A program made the translations under genes and the position numbers. The notes under the pieces are model-generated. The model was not told the DNA's origin, searched no databases, and worked only from the letters and a program-made list of their open reading frames with translations. Shown piece by piece: positions 15,883-23,381 of a DNA stretch of 35,106 nucleotides (position 1 is its first letter; each line of letters begins with the position of its first letter). This DNA comes from JACVRW01 sp040509755 (GTDB lineage Bacteria; Actinomycetota; Thermoleophilia; Solirubrobacterales; Thermoleophilaceae), in contig JBEVKF010000060.1 in NCBI GenBank assembly GCA_040509755.1, positions 1-35,106 on the forward strand, given 5' to 3'.

Positions 15883-16104
15883 ATGGAGCAGGTCGAGATC
15901 AAGGCTCGCCACAACGGGCCCTACAAGGTCACCGGGCCGGTGAGGCTGATCGACGCCGACGGGCGCGAATACGACTTGGGTCAGCGCGGCGAGACGATCG
16001 CCCTGTGCCGCTGCGGCGGGTCCAAGACCAAGCCGTTCTGCGATGGCACCCACTCCCGAATCGGTTTCGAGGCAGCCGAGCGGGCGGTCGCCCAGTCGGG
16101 CTGA
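15883..16104 (+). CDS. CDGSH-type iron-sulfur domain protein
   Basis: The protein is 73 residues long from the ATG at 15883; an in-frame ATG at 15859 would add eight. The later start is preferred because GGAGAG (15874-15879) is correctly placed. The core CRCGGSKTKPFCDGTH fits the CDGSH pattern C-x-C-x2-S-x3-P-x-C-D-G-T-H, in which three cysteines and one histidine hold a redox-active [2Fe-2S] cluster. The N-terminal half (GPYKVTGPVRLIDADGREYDL) is the beta-cap usual in small bacterial members. These cytosolic proteins are thought to act in electron or cluster transfer; the partner is unknown. It converges with the nuclease gene, seven nt away. Confidence 0.9.
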   Translation: MEQVEIKARHNGPYKVTGPVRLIDADGREYDLGQRGETIALCRCGGSKTKPFCDGTHSRIGFEAAERAVAQSG

Positions 16105-16111
16105 GCCGGCC

Positions 16112-17764
16112 CTACGCCGACTGGCTCGGCACTCGCGGGCCGGCGAACTCCATCAGCGCCGCCCGCCTCGGCGCCGGGTCGAGCGCCAGCTCGGCCGGCT
16201 CGTGCTCGGCGACCCAGCTCGCCACTATCCGCACCTCGTCGACCTCATCCTTTGGCACGACCGTGCGCCCGGGCGGGTGGTCGAGCGCGCGCTCGGTGCG
16301 CTCAGCAAGCTCGGACGCGCCCGGGAGCGGCCCCCAGTCGACCAGGCGGCCGCGCACCAGCCAGAAGGCGTCGAAGCGCTCCTTGACAGGGTGCCGTGCC
16401 AGGACCAGCCGCGGCGCGGCGTGGGTCGCGCGCAGCACGCCCTCCAGGCGCTCCAGCACCCAGGCCAGGCGGTCGCGGCGGCGTCGCAGGGCGGCGGCGC
16501 GTTCGTAGCGGCGCTCGGCCGAGGCCTCGGCCATGCGCCGGTCGAGCTCGGCGATCAGGGTCTCCCCCGCGCCGGGGCGCTCGAAGGGCGCGAGCGCAAG
16601 GTCGAGCTGGCGGCGGTAGGCGTTCGGATCGAGGTCTCCCAGGCAGGGCGACACGCAGCGTCCCATCTGCCCGTACGCCGACGGGTGCTCGCGCAGCTTG
16701 AGCCTGCGCCCGCAGTGACGCAGGCGATAGAGCGAGGTGAGCTGGTCGGCCAGCTCGGAAGCCAGCGTGCGCGAGCCGAGCGGCCCCACGTTGACCGCGT
16801 GGCCCGGCGCGGGCTCGGGCGCGACGTCCAGCACCGGATATGGGATGTCGAGCCGGCAGCGCAGGTAGCAGTAGCGGTCGGTGCGCTTGAGCTTGACGTT
16901 GCCGGAAGGCTTCCAGGCCTTGATCAGCCGGTTCTCGAGCACGAGCGCGCCGAGCTCGGAGTTGGTCGGGCGGTAGTCCACGATCGCGGCCTTCTCGGTC
17001 CAGCCCGCGGGCGCGCAGAAGTGGGCTCGCGCCCGGCTGCGAAGCGACACTGACTTGCCCACGTACAGCGGCGCGCCGCGCTGGTCGCGGAAGATGTAGA
17101 CGCCCGGGTCGTCCGGCAGAGTCGACAGGTCCGGGCGCTCGCTCGGCGGAATCCGCTCCGCCGGCTCGGTCTTGCGAGCCCGGCGGCGGCTGCGCAACAG
17201 GTCCAGGGCATCCGCCACGGTCGGCGCGTTCGCGCACAGCCGCGGAAAGAGCGCACAGAACACGCGCGCGCACGTGAGCGCGTCGGGGAGCGCCCGGTGG
17301 ACCTCGTCCACCTCGATCCCGAGCGAGCCGGCCAGGCTCGCCAGCCCGCGCTTGGGGGAAAGCGGCGCGAGGCGGCGGGCGAGCTGCACGGTGCAGAGCG
17401 CCGGCGGCGCCGGCCAGTCGAGCCCGCAGCGCTCGAACGCTTGCCTTAGGACGCGCGTGTCAAAGCGCGCGGAGTGGGCGATCAGGACCCGCCCCTCGAG
17501 CAGCTCCCCGACGTCCTCGAGGACCTCCCGGGGAGGCGGAGCGGCGTCGACCATCGCCTGCGAGATGCCGGTGAAGCGCTGGATCCCTCGCATCAGGGGC
17601 CGTTCCGTCCGCACCAGCGAGTCGAATGTGTCGTGAAGCTCCCCGCCGCCCACGAGCACCGCGCCCACCTCGGTCAGCTCGCAGAGGTCGCCGGCGAGCC
17701 CGTTGGTCTCGGTGTCGACCGCAAGGAATTCGGCGCCCATGACTGGTTGGTCGAGCAAATCCAC
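16112..17764 (-). CDS. DEDDh exonuclease (DnaQ-like) fused to GIY-YIG / UvrC-like nuclease domain
   Basis: About 550 residues from a GTG at 17764 (542 from the ATG at 17740). AAGGAG at 17780-17785 is the nearest ribosome site; the open frame continues to 18067 but runs through repeats. The N-terminal domain has the 3'-5' exonuclease motifs FLAVDTETNG, a central HSARFDTRVL and HRALPDALT (DEDDh). A GIY-YIG domain follows (GVYIFRDQRGAPLYVGKS), then UvrC-like sequence to the end. The layout matches Mycobacterium tuberculosis Rv2191-type proteins, found across Actinobacteria and inferred to act in DNA repair. It has neither the UvrC RNase-H catalytic half nor helix-hairpin-helix repeats. It is divergent from radA across a repeat-filled gap. 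Confidence 0.9.
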   Translation of the reverse strand: MDLLDQPVMGAEFLAVDTETNGLAGDLCELTEVGAVLVGGGELHDTFDSLVRTERPLMRGIQRFTGISQAMVDAAPPPREVLEDVGELLEGRVLIAHSARFDTRVLRQAFERCGLDWPAPPALCTVQLARRLAPLSPKRGLASLAGSLGIEVDEVHRALPDALTCARVFCALFPRLCANAPTVADALDLLRSRRRARKTEPAERIPPSERPDLSTLPDDPGVYIFRDQRGAPLYVGKSVSLRSRARAHFCAPAGWTEKAAIVDYRPTNSELGALVLENRLIKAWKPSGNVKLKRTDRYCYLRCRLDIPYPVLDVAPEPAPGHAVNVGPLGSRTLASELADQLTSLYRLRHCGRRLKLREHPSAYGQMGRCVSPCLGDLDPNAYRRQLDLALAPFERPGAGETLIAELDRRMAEASAERRYERAAALRRRRDRLAWVLERLEGVLRATHAAPRLVLARHPVKERFDAFWLVRGRLVDWGPLPGASELAERTERALDHPPGRTVVPKDEVDEVRIVASWVAEHEPAELALDPAPRRAALMEFAGPRVPSQSA

Positions 17765-17827
17765 GAACGACCGATGCAACTCCTTGCGTCGGACGGATTG
17801 CCGGCACCTTTGCGGGCATCGTGGGAT

Positions 17828-18049
17828 GGCGCCCGTGGTTGGGGCTCGATGGCTGGGTTTCTTTGGTGCTGGATAGGGTTGGTAAGAAGGGCCCACGGTC
17901 GTGGCGGCTGATCGCTGGGCCGCTTTGTTGCCGGATACGGCGTGCCAGGGCGCCCGCGGTCGCGGCGGCGATCGCTGGGCCCTTCTTGTGCCGGATATGG
18001 AGACTGAGGGGGCCCGGGGCTTCGCCGGCGATCCTGGTCCCTTCGGAGG
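17828..18049. repeat. Four degenerate tandem repeats of about 61 nt with hairpin potential
   Basis: Units start near 17828, 17889, 17949 and 18010, a 60-61 nt period. Each opens with GGGCCC or GGCGCCC, then a CGG(T/C)CG(T/C)GGCGGC-like segment, GATCGCTGGGCC, a short T-rich run and GCCGGATA. ATCGCTGGGCC at 17911-17921 recurs exactly at 17971-17981. Within a unit, GGCCCA (17890) can pair with TGGGCC (17916), so each copy could fold. The outer copies are more eroded. The array fills most of the 320-nt gap between the divergent nuclease and radA genes. The period is not a multiple of three, so the frames open across it are unlikely to be coding. Confidence 0.75.
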
Positions 18050-18086
18050 GGGCGAAGCCGTCCGCATCTCGCCTTAGCTTCGTTGC

Positions 18087-19454
18087 ATGGCCCGCTCCGC
18101 CACCGTCTACAGCTGCCCCGCCTGCGGGCATCAGAGCCCCAAGTGGCATGGGCGCTGTCCCGGCTGCGGCGAGTGGAACTCGCTCGTGGAGGAGGCGCGT
18201 GCCGCGCCGGTCGCCCGGGGCGGACCGGGAAACGGCCGCGCCGGCGGCGCCGCCGGCGCCCGGGCGCTGCGCCCGGTGGCGCTGCGCGACGTGCAGGCGC
18301 CGAAGGTCGCGCGCCTGAAGACAGGAATCGGCGAGTTCGACCGCGTGCTGGGCGGCGGCCTCGTCCCGGGCTCGCTCGTCCTGATCGGCGGCTCGCCGGG
18401 GATCGGCAAGTCGACCCTCACCAGCGGGGCGCTCGGCAACCTCGCGGCGGCCGGGCGCAAGGTGCTGTACGTGTCCGGCGAGGAGTCCGCGGCCCAGGTC
18501 AAGCTGCGGGCGGAGCGCCTCGGGGCCGGCGCGCTGAGCGTGCCGATCGTGGCGGAGACCGACCTCGACGCCGTCCTCGCGACGCTCGAGAGCGAGCGGC
18601 CCGAGGTGTGTGTGATCGACTCGGTGCAGGTGCTCTATGACTCCGCACTCAGCGGCGCGCCCGGATCGGTGGGCCAGGTGCGTGAGGTCGCCGGGCGCGT
18701 GATGCGCGTTGCCAAGGCGCGCGGGATCGCCACGCTGCTGGTCGGCCACGTGACCAAGGAGGGCTCGCTGGCCGGGCCGCGAGTGCTCGAGCACCTCGTT
18801 GACTGTGTGCTCTCCTTCGAGGGCGAGCGCGAGCGCACCTACCGCACGCTCCGCGCGCTCAAGAACCGGTTCGGATCCACGAACGAGGCCGGCGTGTTCG
18901 AGATGCGCGACCAGGGGCTCGTCGAGGTCGAGGACGCGAGCGCCCGCTTCGTCAGTGAGGCCACCAAGGCGCCGGGCTCGGTTGTGCTCTGCGCGATGGA
19001 GGGCTCGCGCCCGCTGCTGGTCGAGGTGCAGGCGCTCGTTGCGCCGAGCGAGCTGGTGCCGCCGCGGCGCGTGGCAAACGGAGTCGATCGCAACCGCCTG
19101 GCGCTCGTGTTGGCCGTGCTGGCCCGCCACGGCGGCGTCTCGCTCGGCGGTAGCGACGTCTTCGTCTCGGTGGCCGGCGGGGTGCGCGTGGACGAGCCGG
19201 GGGCCGATCTCGCCATCGCGCTGGCGCTGGCGTCGGCGGCCAAGGGGGTGGAGCAGGCCGGCGCAGCTCCGCTCGCGGCCTTCGGCGAGCTCGGCCTCAC
19301 GGGCGAGCTGCGGCACGTGGCCCATGCGGACCGCCGCCTGGCCGAGGCGACCAAGTTTGGCTTGACCGATGTCATCCGTCCGGGGGACGGCGCGACCACC
19401 CTCAGGATGGCGCTCCGAAAGCTGCGCGGAGGGGGTGAAATACGGGCCGCATAG
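18087..19454 (+). CDS. radA: DNA repair protein RadA
   Basis: This 455-residue protein has the standard RadA layout: an N-terminal zinc finger (C10, C13, C24, C27), a RecA-like ATPase with Walker A GGSPGIGKST (101-110) and LYVSGEES, the RadA-specific KNRFGST motif (259-265), and a C-terminal Lon-protease-like domain with SLGGSDVFVSVAGGVRVDEP. RadA drives branch migration of recombination intermediates and helps restart damaged forks. The start ATG has no evident Shine-Dalgarno, so a leaderless message is possible. disA follows after a short gap; in Bacillus, RadA and DisA interact and RadA inhibits DisA, so coexpression makes sense. Confidence 0.97.
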   Translation: MARSATVYSCPACGHQSPKWHGRCPGCGEWNSLVEEARAAPVARGGPGNGRAGGAAGARALRPVALRDVQAPKVARLKTGIGEFDRVLGGGLVPGSLVLIGGSPGIGKSTLTSGALGNLAAAGRKVLYVSGEESAAQVKLRAERLGAGALSVPIVAETDLDAVLATLESERPEVCVIDSVQVLYDSALSGAPGSVGQVREVAGRVMRVAKARGIATLLVGHVTKEGSLAGPRVLEHLVDCVLSFEGERERTYRTLRALKNRFGSTNEAGVFEMRDQGLVEVEDASARFVSEATKAPGSVVLCAMEGSRPLLVEVQALVAPSELVPPRRVANGVDRNRLALVLAVLARHGGVSLGGSDVFVSVAGGVRVDEPGADLAIALALASAAKGVEQAGAAPLAAFGELGLTGELRHVAHADRRLAEATKFGLTDVIRPGDGATTLRMALRKLRGGGEIRAA

Positions 19455-19520
19455 CCTGTGCCGCTGCGGAAAGCCGAAAATAACGTCGCCTTAGACCATT
19501 TCCCGTTAGAATGGGGGGTC

Positions 19521-20630
19521 ATGCCGTATGCCGGGGACGACGTTGCAGAACTAGAAGCCCGGCAGGAACCAAGGCTCGTCAGGGCTCTGGAAATGGTGGC
19601 CCCTGGCACTGCGGTGCGAGAGGGCATCGACAGTATCGTCCAGGGTCGGACCGGCGCTCTCGTTTGTATCGGGGAGTCGGAAGAGCTCAGCTTCCTGCTG
19701 TCGGGTGGAGTCAAGCTGGACGTCGACTACACGCCCGCGCTGCTCTACCAGCTGGCAAAGATGGACGGCGCGATCGTTCTCGCCTCCAACAGCACGAAGA
19801 TCCTCTGGGCCAACGTGCAGCTGATGCCCGATCCGACGATCCTGTCGCTCGAGACCGGAACTCGGCATCGCACCGCGGAGCGCGTCTCCAAGCAAACCGA
19901 CGCTCTCGTGATAGCCATCTCGGCGGCCCGCAGCGTCGTGTCGCTCTACCTCGACGGCGCCAAGTACATCCTCGAGGACATTCCGGTTGTGCTCGCCAAG
20001 GCAAACCAGGCCCTGGCCACCCTCGACAAGTACCGCAGCCGGCTCGATCAGGTCTCCACTCGCCTGACCGCGCTCGAGTTCGAGGGCGGAGTCACCCTTC
20101 ATGACGTGCTCACGGTGCTCCAGCGTGCGGAGCTGGTCACCCGAATGGCCGTGGAGATCGAGCGCTACATTGTCGAGCTCGGCGCCGAGGGACGCCTGAT
20201 CGAGATGCAGCTCGAGGAGACGATGGTGGGGGTGGCCGCCGACAAGTCGGCGCTCGTGCGCGACTACATCGTCCAGCCCTCCGAGGAGGGCTTTGCCATG
20301 GTGCTCGACTCGCTTGCCCGGCTGCCGCACCAGGATCTGCTCGACTTCGGGCGGCTCGCTGAGCTGCTCGCATACGACCGCAAGCTCAACACGCTCGATC
20401 ATCCCGCCTCGCCGCGCGGCTACCGCATCCTGGGGCGCATTCCGCGCTTGCCCAAGATGGTGGTGCAGTCGATCGTCAGCGAGTTCAACACCCTGGACGA
20501 GATTCTTGCCGCGACCGACCCGGATCTGGAATCCGTCGAGGGCGTCGGCGACATGCGGGCGAAGGACATCCGCGAGGGCCTTCGCCGACTTCAGGAGATC
20601 AACCTCGTGGACCGGTACTTGCAAACGTGA
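19521..20630 (+). CDS. disA: DNA integrity scanning diadenylate cyclase DisA
   Basis: From the ATG at 19521, with a G-run (GGGGGG) just upstream, the protein has 369 residues, close to the family norm. The GTG at 19458 would add 21 atypical residues. The DAC domain shows KMDGAIVLAS (DGA at 82-84) and the RHRTAER motif (115-121), which bind ATP and catalyse c-di-AMP synthesis. A central helical linker and a C-terminal helix-hairpin-helix DNA-binding region (SVEGVGDMRAKDIREGL) follow. DisA is an octamer that scans DNA and stops making c-di-AMP at branched structures. It sits in the radA-disA-carD run, probably one transcript. Confidence 0.97.
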   Translation: MPYAGDDVAELEARQEPRLVRALEMVAPGTAVREGIDSIVQGRTGALVCIGESEELSFLLSGGVKLDVDYTPALLYQLAKMDGAIVLASNSTKILWANVQLMPDPTILSLETGTRHRTAERVSKQTDALVIAISAARSVVSLYLDGAKYILEDIPVVLAKANQALATLDKYRSRLDQVSTRLTALEFEGGVTLHDVLTVLQRAELVTRMAVEIERYIVELGAEGRLIEMQLEETMVGVAADKSALVRDYIVQPSEEGFAMVLDSLARLPHQDLLDFGRLAELLAYDRKLNTLDHPASPRGYRILGRIPRLPKMVVQSIVSEFNTLDEILAATDPDLESVEGVGDMRAKDIREGLRRLQEINLVDRYLQT

Positions 20631-20667
20631 ACGAGATGACGCGCAAGAGGCGCGCGCACAAACCCAT

Positions 20668-20674
20668 AGGAGGG
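20668..20674 (+). promoter_or_regulatory. Strong Shine-Dalgarno implying an ATT start for carD
   Basis: AGGAGGG is the best ribosome-binding site in this region. It lies 7 nt before an in-frame ATT (20682) but 19 nt before the GTG (20694) and 22 nt before the ATG (20697). An in-frame TAG at 20667 rules out any start further upstream. Spacing therefore favours ATT. Confidence 0.6.
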
Positions 20675-20681
20675 AATCACC

Positions 20682-21263
20682 ATTAGCGACGCAGTGATGG
20701 AGCAGGAGCTCGTAGACGAAGATCTCGAGATCGCACGGCCTCCGGCCGTGTATGAGATCGGCGATCAGGTCGTCTATCCCCACCATGGAGCGGGAAAGGT
20801 CCTCAAGAAGGAGATGAAGGAGGTCCTCGGCGAGAATCGCGAGTACCTCACGATCAAGATCCTTCATAACGACATGACGGTGATGGTCCCGTGCTGCAAC
20901 GCCGACAAGGCCGGCCTGAGGCGCGTGATCGGGGAGGATGACGTCAAGAAGGTGTTGTCGATCCTCCGCGACGACGTGAGCCAGATGCCGAAGAACTGGA
21001 ACCGGCGTTTCAAGCACAACCGCGAGAAGATCAAGACCGGCGACGTCTTCGAGCTCGCCGAGGTCGTTCGCAACCTCGCGATTCGCGAACAGGAGAAGGG
21101 TCTTTCAACCGGCGAGAAGCAGATGTACACGCGCGCCAAGAAGATCCTCGCGTCCGAGCTGATGTACGTGCTCGACATGGAGGAGGACGAGGCCGAGTCG
21201 CACCTCGAGGGTCTGATCGTCGAGGCGCACACGGGCCGAAACGGCACGCCTTCGACCGCCTGA
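20682..21263 (+). CDS. carD: CarD-family RNA polymerase-binding transcription regulator
   Basis: About 193 residues from ATT at 20682, or 189 from GTG at 20694. The ATT start is chosen because of the Shine-Dalgarno at 20668-20674. The CarD/CdnL/TRCF RNA-polymerase-interacting domain begins with YEIGDQVVYPHHGAGKV. A helical DNA-binding C-terminal domain contains NWNRRFKHNREKIKTGDV, ELAEVVRNLAIREQEKGLSTGEKQM and ARKILASEL. CarD binds the RNA polymerase beta subunit and stabilises open complexes, notably at rRNA promoters; it is essential in mycobacteria. The acidic N-terminal leader (EQELVDEDLEIARPP) is longer than in mycobacterial CarD. carD beside ispD is a common actinobacterial arrangement. 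Confidence 0.93.
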   Translation: MSDAVMEQELVDEDLEIARPPAVYEIGDQVVYPHHGAGKVLKKEMKEVLGENREYLTIKILHNDMTVMVPCCNADKAGLRRVIGEDDVKKVLSILRDDVSQMPKNWNRRFKHNREKIKTGDVFELAEVVRNLAIREQEKGLSTGEKQMYTRAKKILASELMYVLDMEEDEAESHLEGLIVEAHTGRNGTPSTA

Positions 21264-21279
21264 GCGGAATCGAATCCTT

Positions 21280-21909
21280 GTGACCGTCGTCGGGATCGTT
21301 CCCGCCGGCGGACGCGGCGAACGCCTTGGTGCCGACCGGCCCAAGGCGTTCGTTGCTTGTGCCGGCCGGCCGCTCGTGGAGTGGAGCCTCGATGTGCTGG
21401 AGGCGGTCTGCGATCGAGTGGTCGTGGCGGTTCCCGCCGGCGAGCTTCGACCCGGGTGGGTCGAGGGCGGCGCCTCGCGCTCGGCTTCGGTGCGCAACGC
21501 GCTGGGCGCCGCGCCGGAGGCCACGCGCGTAGTGGTGCACGACGCGGCGCGTCCGCTCGTCACCCGCGAGCTCGTCGAGAGCTGTCTCGCCGCGCTCATC
21601 GGCGTCGATGGCGCGATCGCCGCGGTGCCGGTGGTCGACACGATCAAGCAGGCCTACCCCGATGGGACGGTCGAGCGGACGCTCGAGCGCGCGCGGCTGT
21701 GGGCCGTGCAGACCCCGCAGGTCTTTCGGGCGGAAGCGCTGCGGAGGGCACTCGACGTCGCCGACGACGTGCTCGCGGGCGCCACCGACGACGCCAGCCT
21801 GGTGGAAGCCGCCGGCGGTAGCGTGCGGCTCGTGGAGGCGCCGCCGGAGAACTTCAAGGTGACGAGCGCAGCCGACCTGGCGCGAGCCGAGGCTGCGCTG
21901 TCGTGTTGA
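21280..21909 (+). CDS. ispD: 2-C-methyl-D-erythritol 4-phosphate cytidylyltransferase IspD
   Basis: The 209-residue enzyme carries the CTP-binding loop VPAGGRGERLGADRPKAF near the N-terminus, then VVVHDAARPLVTRELV, VPVVDTIKQ, RLWAVQTPQVFR and ATDDASLVEAAGGSVRLVE. It makes CDP-methylerythritol in the MEP pathway to isoprenoid precursors. It starts with GTG 16 nt after carD. Its end overlaps the PHP gene by seven nt, and ispF follows that gene, so ispD and ispF remain in one transcriptional unit although separated by a foreign reading frame. Confidence 0.96.
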   Translation: MTVVGIVPAGGRGERLGADRPKAFVACAGRPLVEWSLDVLEAVCDRVVVAVPAGELRPGWVEGGASRSASVRNALGAAPEATRVVVHDAARPLVTRELVESCLAALIGVDGAIAAVPVVDTIKQAYPDGTVERTLERARLWAVQTPQVFRAEALRRALDVADDVLAGATDDASLVEAAGGSVRLVEAPPENFKVTSAADLARAEAALSC

Positions 21910-22742
21910 CCGACTATCACGTCCACCTGCGCCCCGACTCCGGCGACTCCACCGCGGAGCGCTACTTCACCCAGGAGAATGCCGAGCGCTACCGGGAGAC
22001 GGCCGCGGAGCGCGGCATCGACGACTTAGGGGTAGCGGAGCACATCCACCGCTTCGTCCAGTCGCTCGACATCTGGTCGCACCCCTGGTATCGCCACTGG
22101 GCGCATGACGACGTGGACGAGTACGTGGAGTTCCTGCGCTCGAACGGCCTGAAGGTTGGGGTCGAGGCGGACTTTCTCCCCGGGCGCGAGGATCGTGTGG
22201 CCAACTTCCTCGACGAACGAGAGTGGGACTACGTCGTCGGCTCGGTCCACTTCCTTCGCGATGACGCGATCGACGTGCACGGCGAACCTGACTGGGAGCC
22301 ATGGGACATCTGGCGCGGAGCCGATCCCGAGAAGGTCTGGGCGCGCTACTTCGAGACGCTGGGCGAGGCCGCGCGCTCGGGGATGTTCGACATCCTGGCC
22401 CATCCCGATCTCGTGAAGGTGTTCGCGGGAAAGGTGCCGCGTCCCGACGGCGACCTGCGGCGCTTCTACGAGCGGGCGATGGACGGGATCGCCGAGGGCG
22501 ACATCGCGGTGGAGGTCTCTACCGCGGGCCTGCGCAAGCCGGTCGGGGAGATCTATCCCGCCCCGGCCTTCCTCGCGATGTGCCTCGAGACCGGCTGCCC
22601 GGTCGCGCTGTCGAGCGACGCGCATGTGCCCGAGGAGCTCGGCTACGAGTACGAGCGAGCGGTGGAGATGCTGCAGGACCTGGGCGTGAGCGAGATCGCC
22701 GTCTTCGGTGGCCGCGAGCGGAGGCTGGAGCGGCTCGGGTGA
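21903..22742 (+). CDS. PHP-domain phosphatase (HisK/histidinol-phosphatase-like)
   Basis: The 279-residue metal-dependent phosphoesterase starts with LTDYHVHLRPDSGD, where H6 and H8 are the first metal ligands. It continues with GVAEHIHRF, GVEADFLPG, VVGSVHFL, DILAHPDLVKVF and SSDAHVPEELG, the usual histidine and aspartate ligand blocks of PHP histidinol phosphatases. Histidinol-phosphate dephosphorylation is the best-known role, but no his gene is nearby, and other sugar or nucleotide phosphates are possible. The start is GTG at 21903, or TTG at 21906; either overlaps ispD. The stop overlaps the ispF start (GTGA), showing tight coupling to both MEP genes. Confidence 0.88.
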   Translation: MLTDYHVHLRPDSGDSTAERYFTQENAERYRETAAERGIDDLGVAEHIHRFVQSLDIWSHPWYRHWAHDDVDEYVEFLRSNGLKVGVEADFLPGREDRVANFLDEREWDYVVGSVHFLRDDAIDVHGEPDWEPWDIWRGADPEKVWARYFETLGEAARSGMFDILAHPDLVKVFAGKVPRPDGDLRRFYERAMDGIAEGDIAVEVSTAGLRKPVGEIYPAPAFLAMCLETGCPVALSSDAHVPEELGYEYERAVEMLQDLGVSEIAVFGGRERRLERLG

Positions 22743-23221
22743 GCGGCGGCGTTCGCTCGGGGATCGGCTGGGACTCCCACCGCCTGGAGGCGGGGCGGCG
22801 CCTGGTGCTCGGGGGAGTGGACGTGCCCGAGGCGGAGCGTGGCCTTGCCGGACACTCCGACGCCGACGTTCTGACCCACGCCGTGATCGACGCGCTGCTG
22901 GGAGCGGCCGGCATGGGCGACATCGGCCTGCACTTCCCGGACACCGACGAGCGCTGGCGCGACGTCGACTCGATCGAGTTGCTCGGCGCGGTCCGCCGCA
23001 TGCTGAGCGAGGCCGGGCTGGCGGCGCTGAACGTGGACGCGACGGTGGCCTGCGAGGCCCCGAAGCTGGCTCCCTGGCGCGACGAGATGCGCGCTCGGCT
23101 GGCTGGAGCGCTCGGGGTGGACACCGAAGCGGTCAACGTGAAGTTCACGACCGGTGAGGGGATGGGGTTCGTCGGGCGCGGCGAGGGCATCGCGGCGCTG
23201 GCGATCGCAACGCTGCGCTGA
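22739..23221 (+). CDS. ispF: 2-C-methyl-D-erythritol 2,4-cyclodiphosphate synthase IspF
   Basis: From the GTG at 22739 the protein has 160 residues, the family length. Metal ligands D12-x-H14 appear in SGIGWDSHRL; GLAGHSDADVLTHAVIDALLGAAGMGDIG is interrupted by no gap, FPDTDERW follows, and the C-terminus has VKFTTGEGMGFVGRGEGIAA. IspF cyclises CDP-ME 2-phosphate with loss of CMP. The frame is open much further upstream, but only as a shadow of the PHP gene. The stop is followed by repeats and a long perfect palindrome, so transcription may end there. Confidence 0.96.
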   Translation: MSGGVRSGIGWDSHRLEAGRRLVLGGVDVPEAERGLAGHSDADVLTHAVIDALLGAAGMGDIGLHFPDTDERWRDVDSIELLGAVRRMLSEAGLAALNVDATVACEAPKLAPWRDEMRARLAGALGVDTEAVNVKFTTGEGMGFVGRGEGIAALAIATLR

Positions 23222-23234
23222 GGCGGGCGCGAGC

Positions 23235-23315
23235 CTCGCTGTGGCTCGAGCGCCTCGCCCGCTCGCTGCGGCTCGAGCGTCTCGCGCGCTCGCTGCGGCT
23301 CGAGCGTCTCGCGCG
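23235..23315. repeat. Three tandem 27-nt repeats
   Basis: Units lie at 23235-23261, 23262-23288 and 23289-23315. The last two are identical (CTCGCTGCGGCTCGAGCG followed by TCTCGCGCG); the first differs at three or four bases. Each contains the palindrome GCTCGAGC. The array starts 13 nt after the ispF stop. The 27-nt period keeps all frames open, so short open frames here are artefacts. Confidence 0.85.
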
Positions 23316-23338
23316 CCTCGCCTCGCTCACCCGACGTT

Positions 23339-23380
23339 CATTGTCGAGTTAGCGGCCCACCGCCCGCTAACTCGACAATG
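23339..23380. repeat. 17-bp perfect inverted repeat with 8-nt loop
   Basis: The left arm CATTGTCGAGTTAGCGG (23339-23355) pairs exactly with 23364-23380 around CCCACCGC. The arms are clearly less GC-rich than their surroundings. There is no T-run, so it is a weak candidate for an intrinsic terminator; it fits a REP/MITE-like dispersed palindrome or a protein-binding site. It lies directly before a truncated TetR gene. Confidence 0.85.
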
Positions 23381-23381
23381 G

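Noticed and set aside
17828..18049. CRISPR array
   Set aside because: Units are contiguous and degenerate over their full length; there are no identical repeats separated by unique spacers and no cas genes.
17460..19325. Long minus-strand open frame (621 codons) across radA and the repeat array
   Set aside because: Antisense of radA combined with out-of-frame nuclease sequence; no conserved motif, and its frame crosses non-coding repeats.
19551..21017. Minus-strand open frame opposite disA and carD
   Set aside because: Shadow of two well-supported genes; composition is typical of antisense GC-rich DNA.
23145..23330. Small protein with 9-residue repeats encoded by the 27-nt array
   Set aside because: A repeat period divisible by three keeps frames open automatically; no ribosome site or conserved start.
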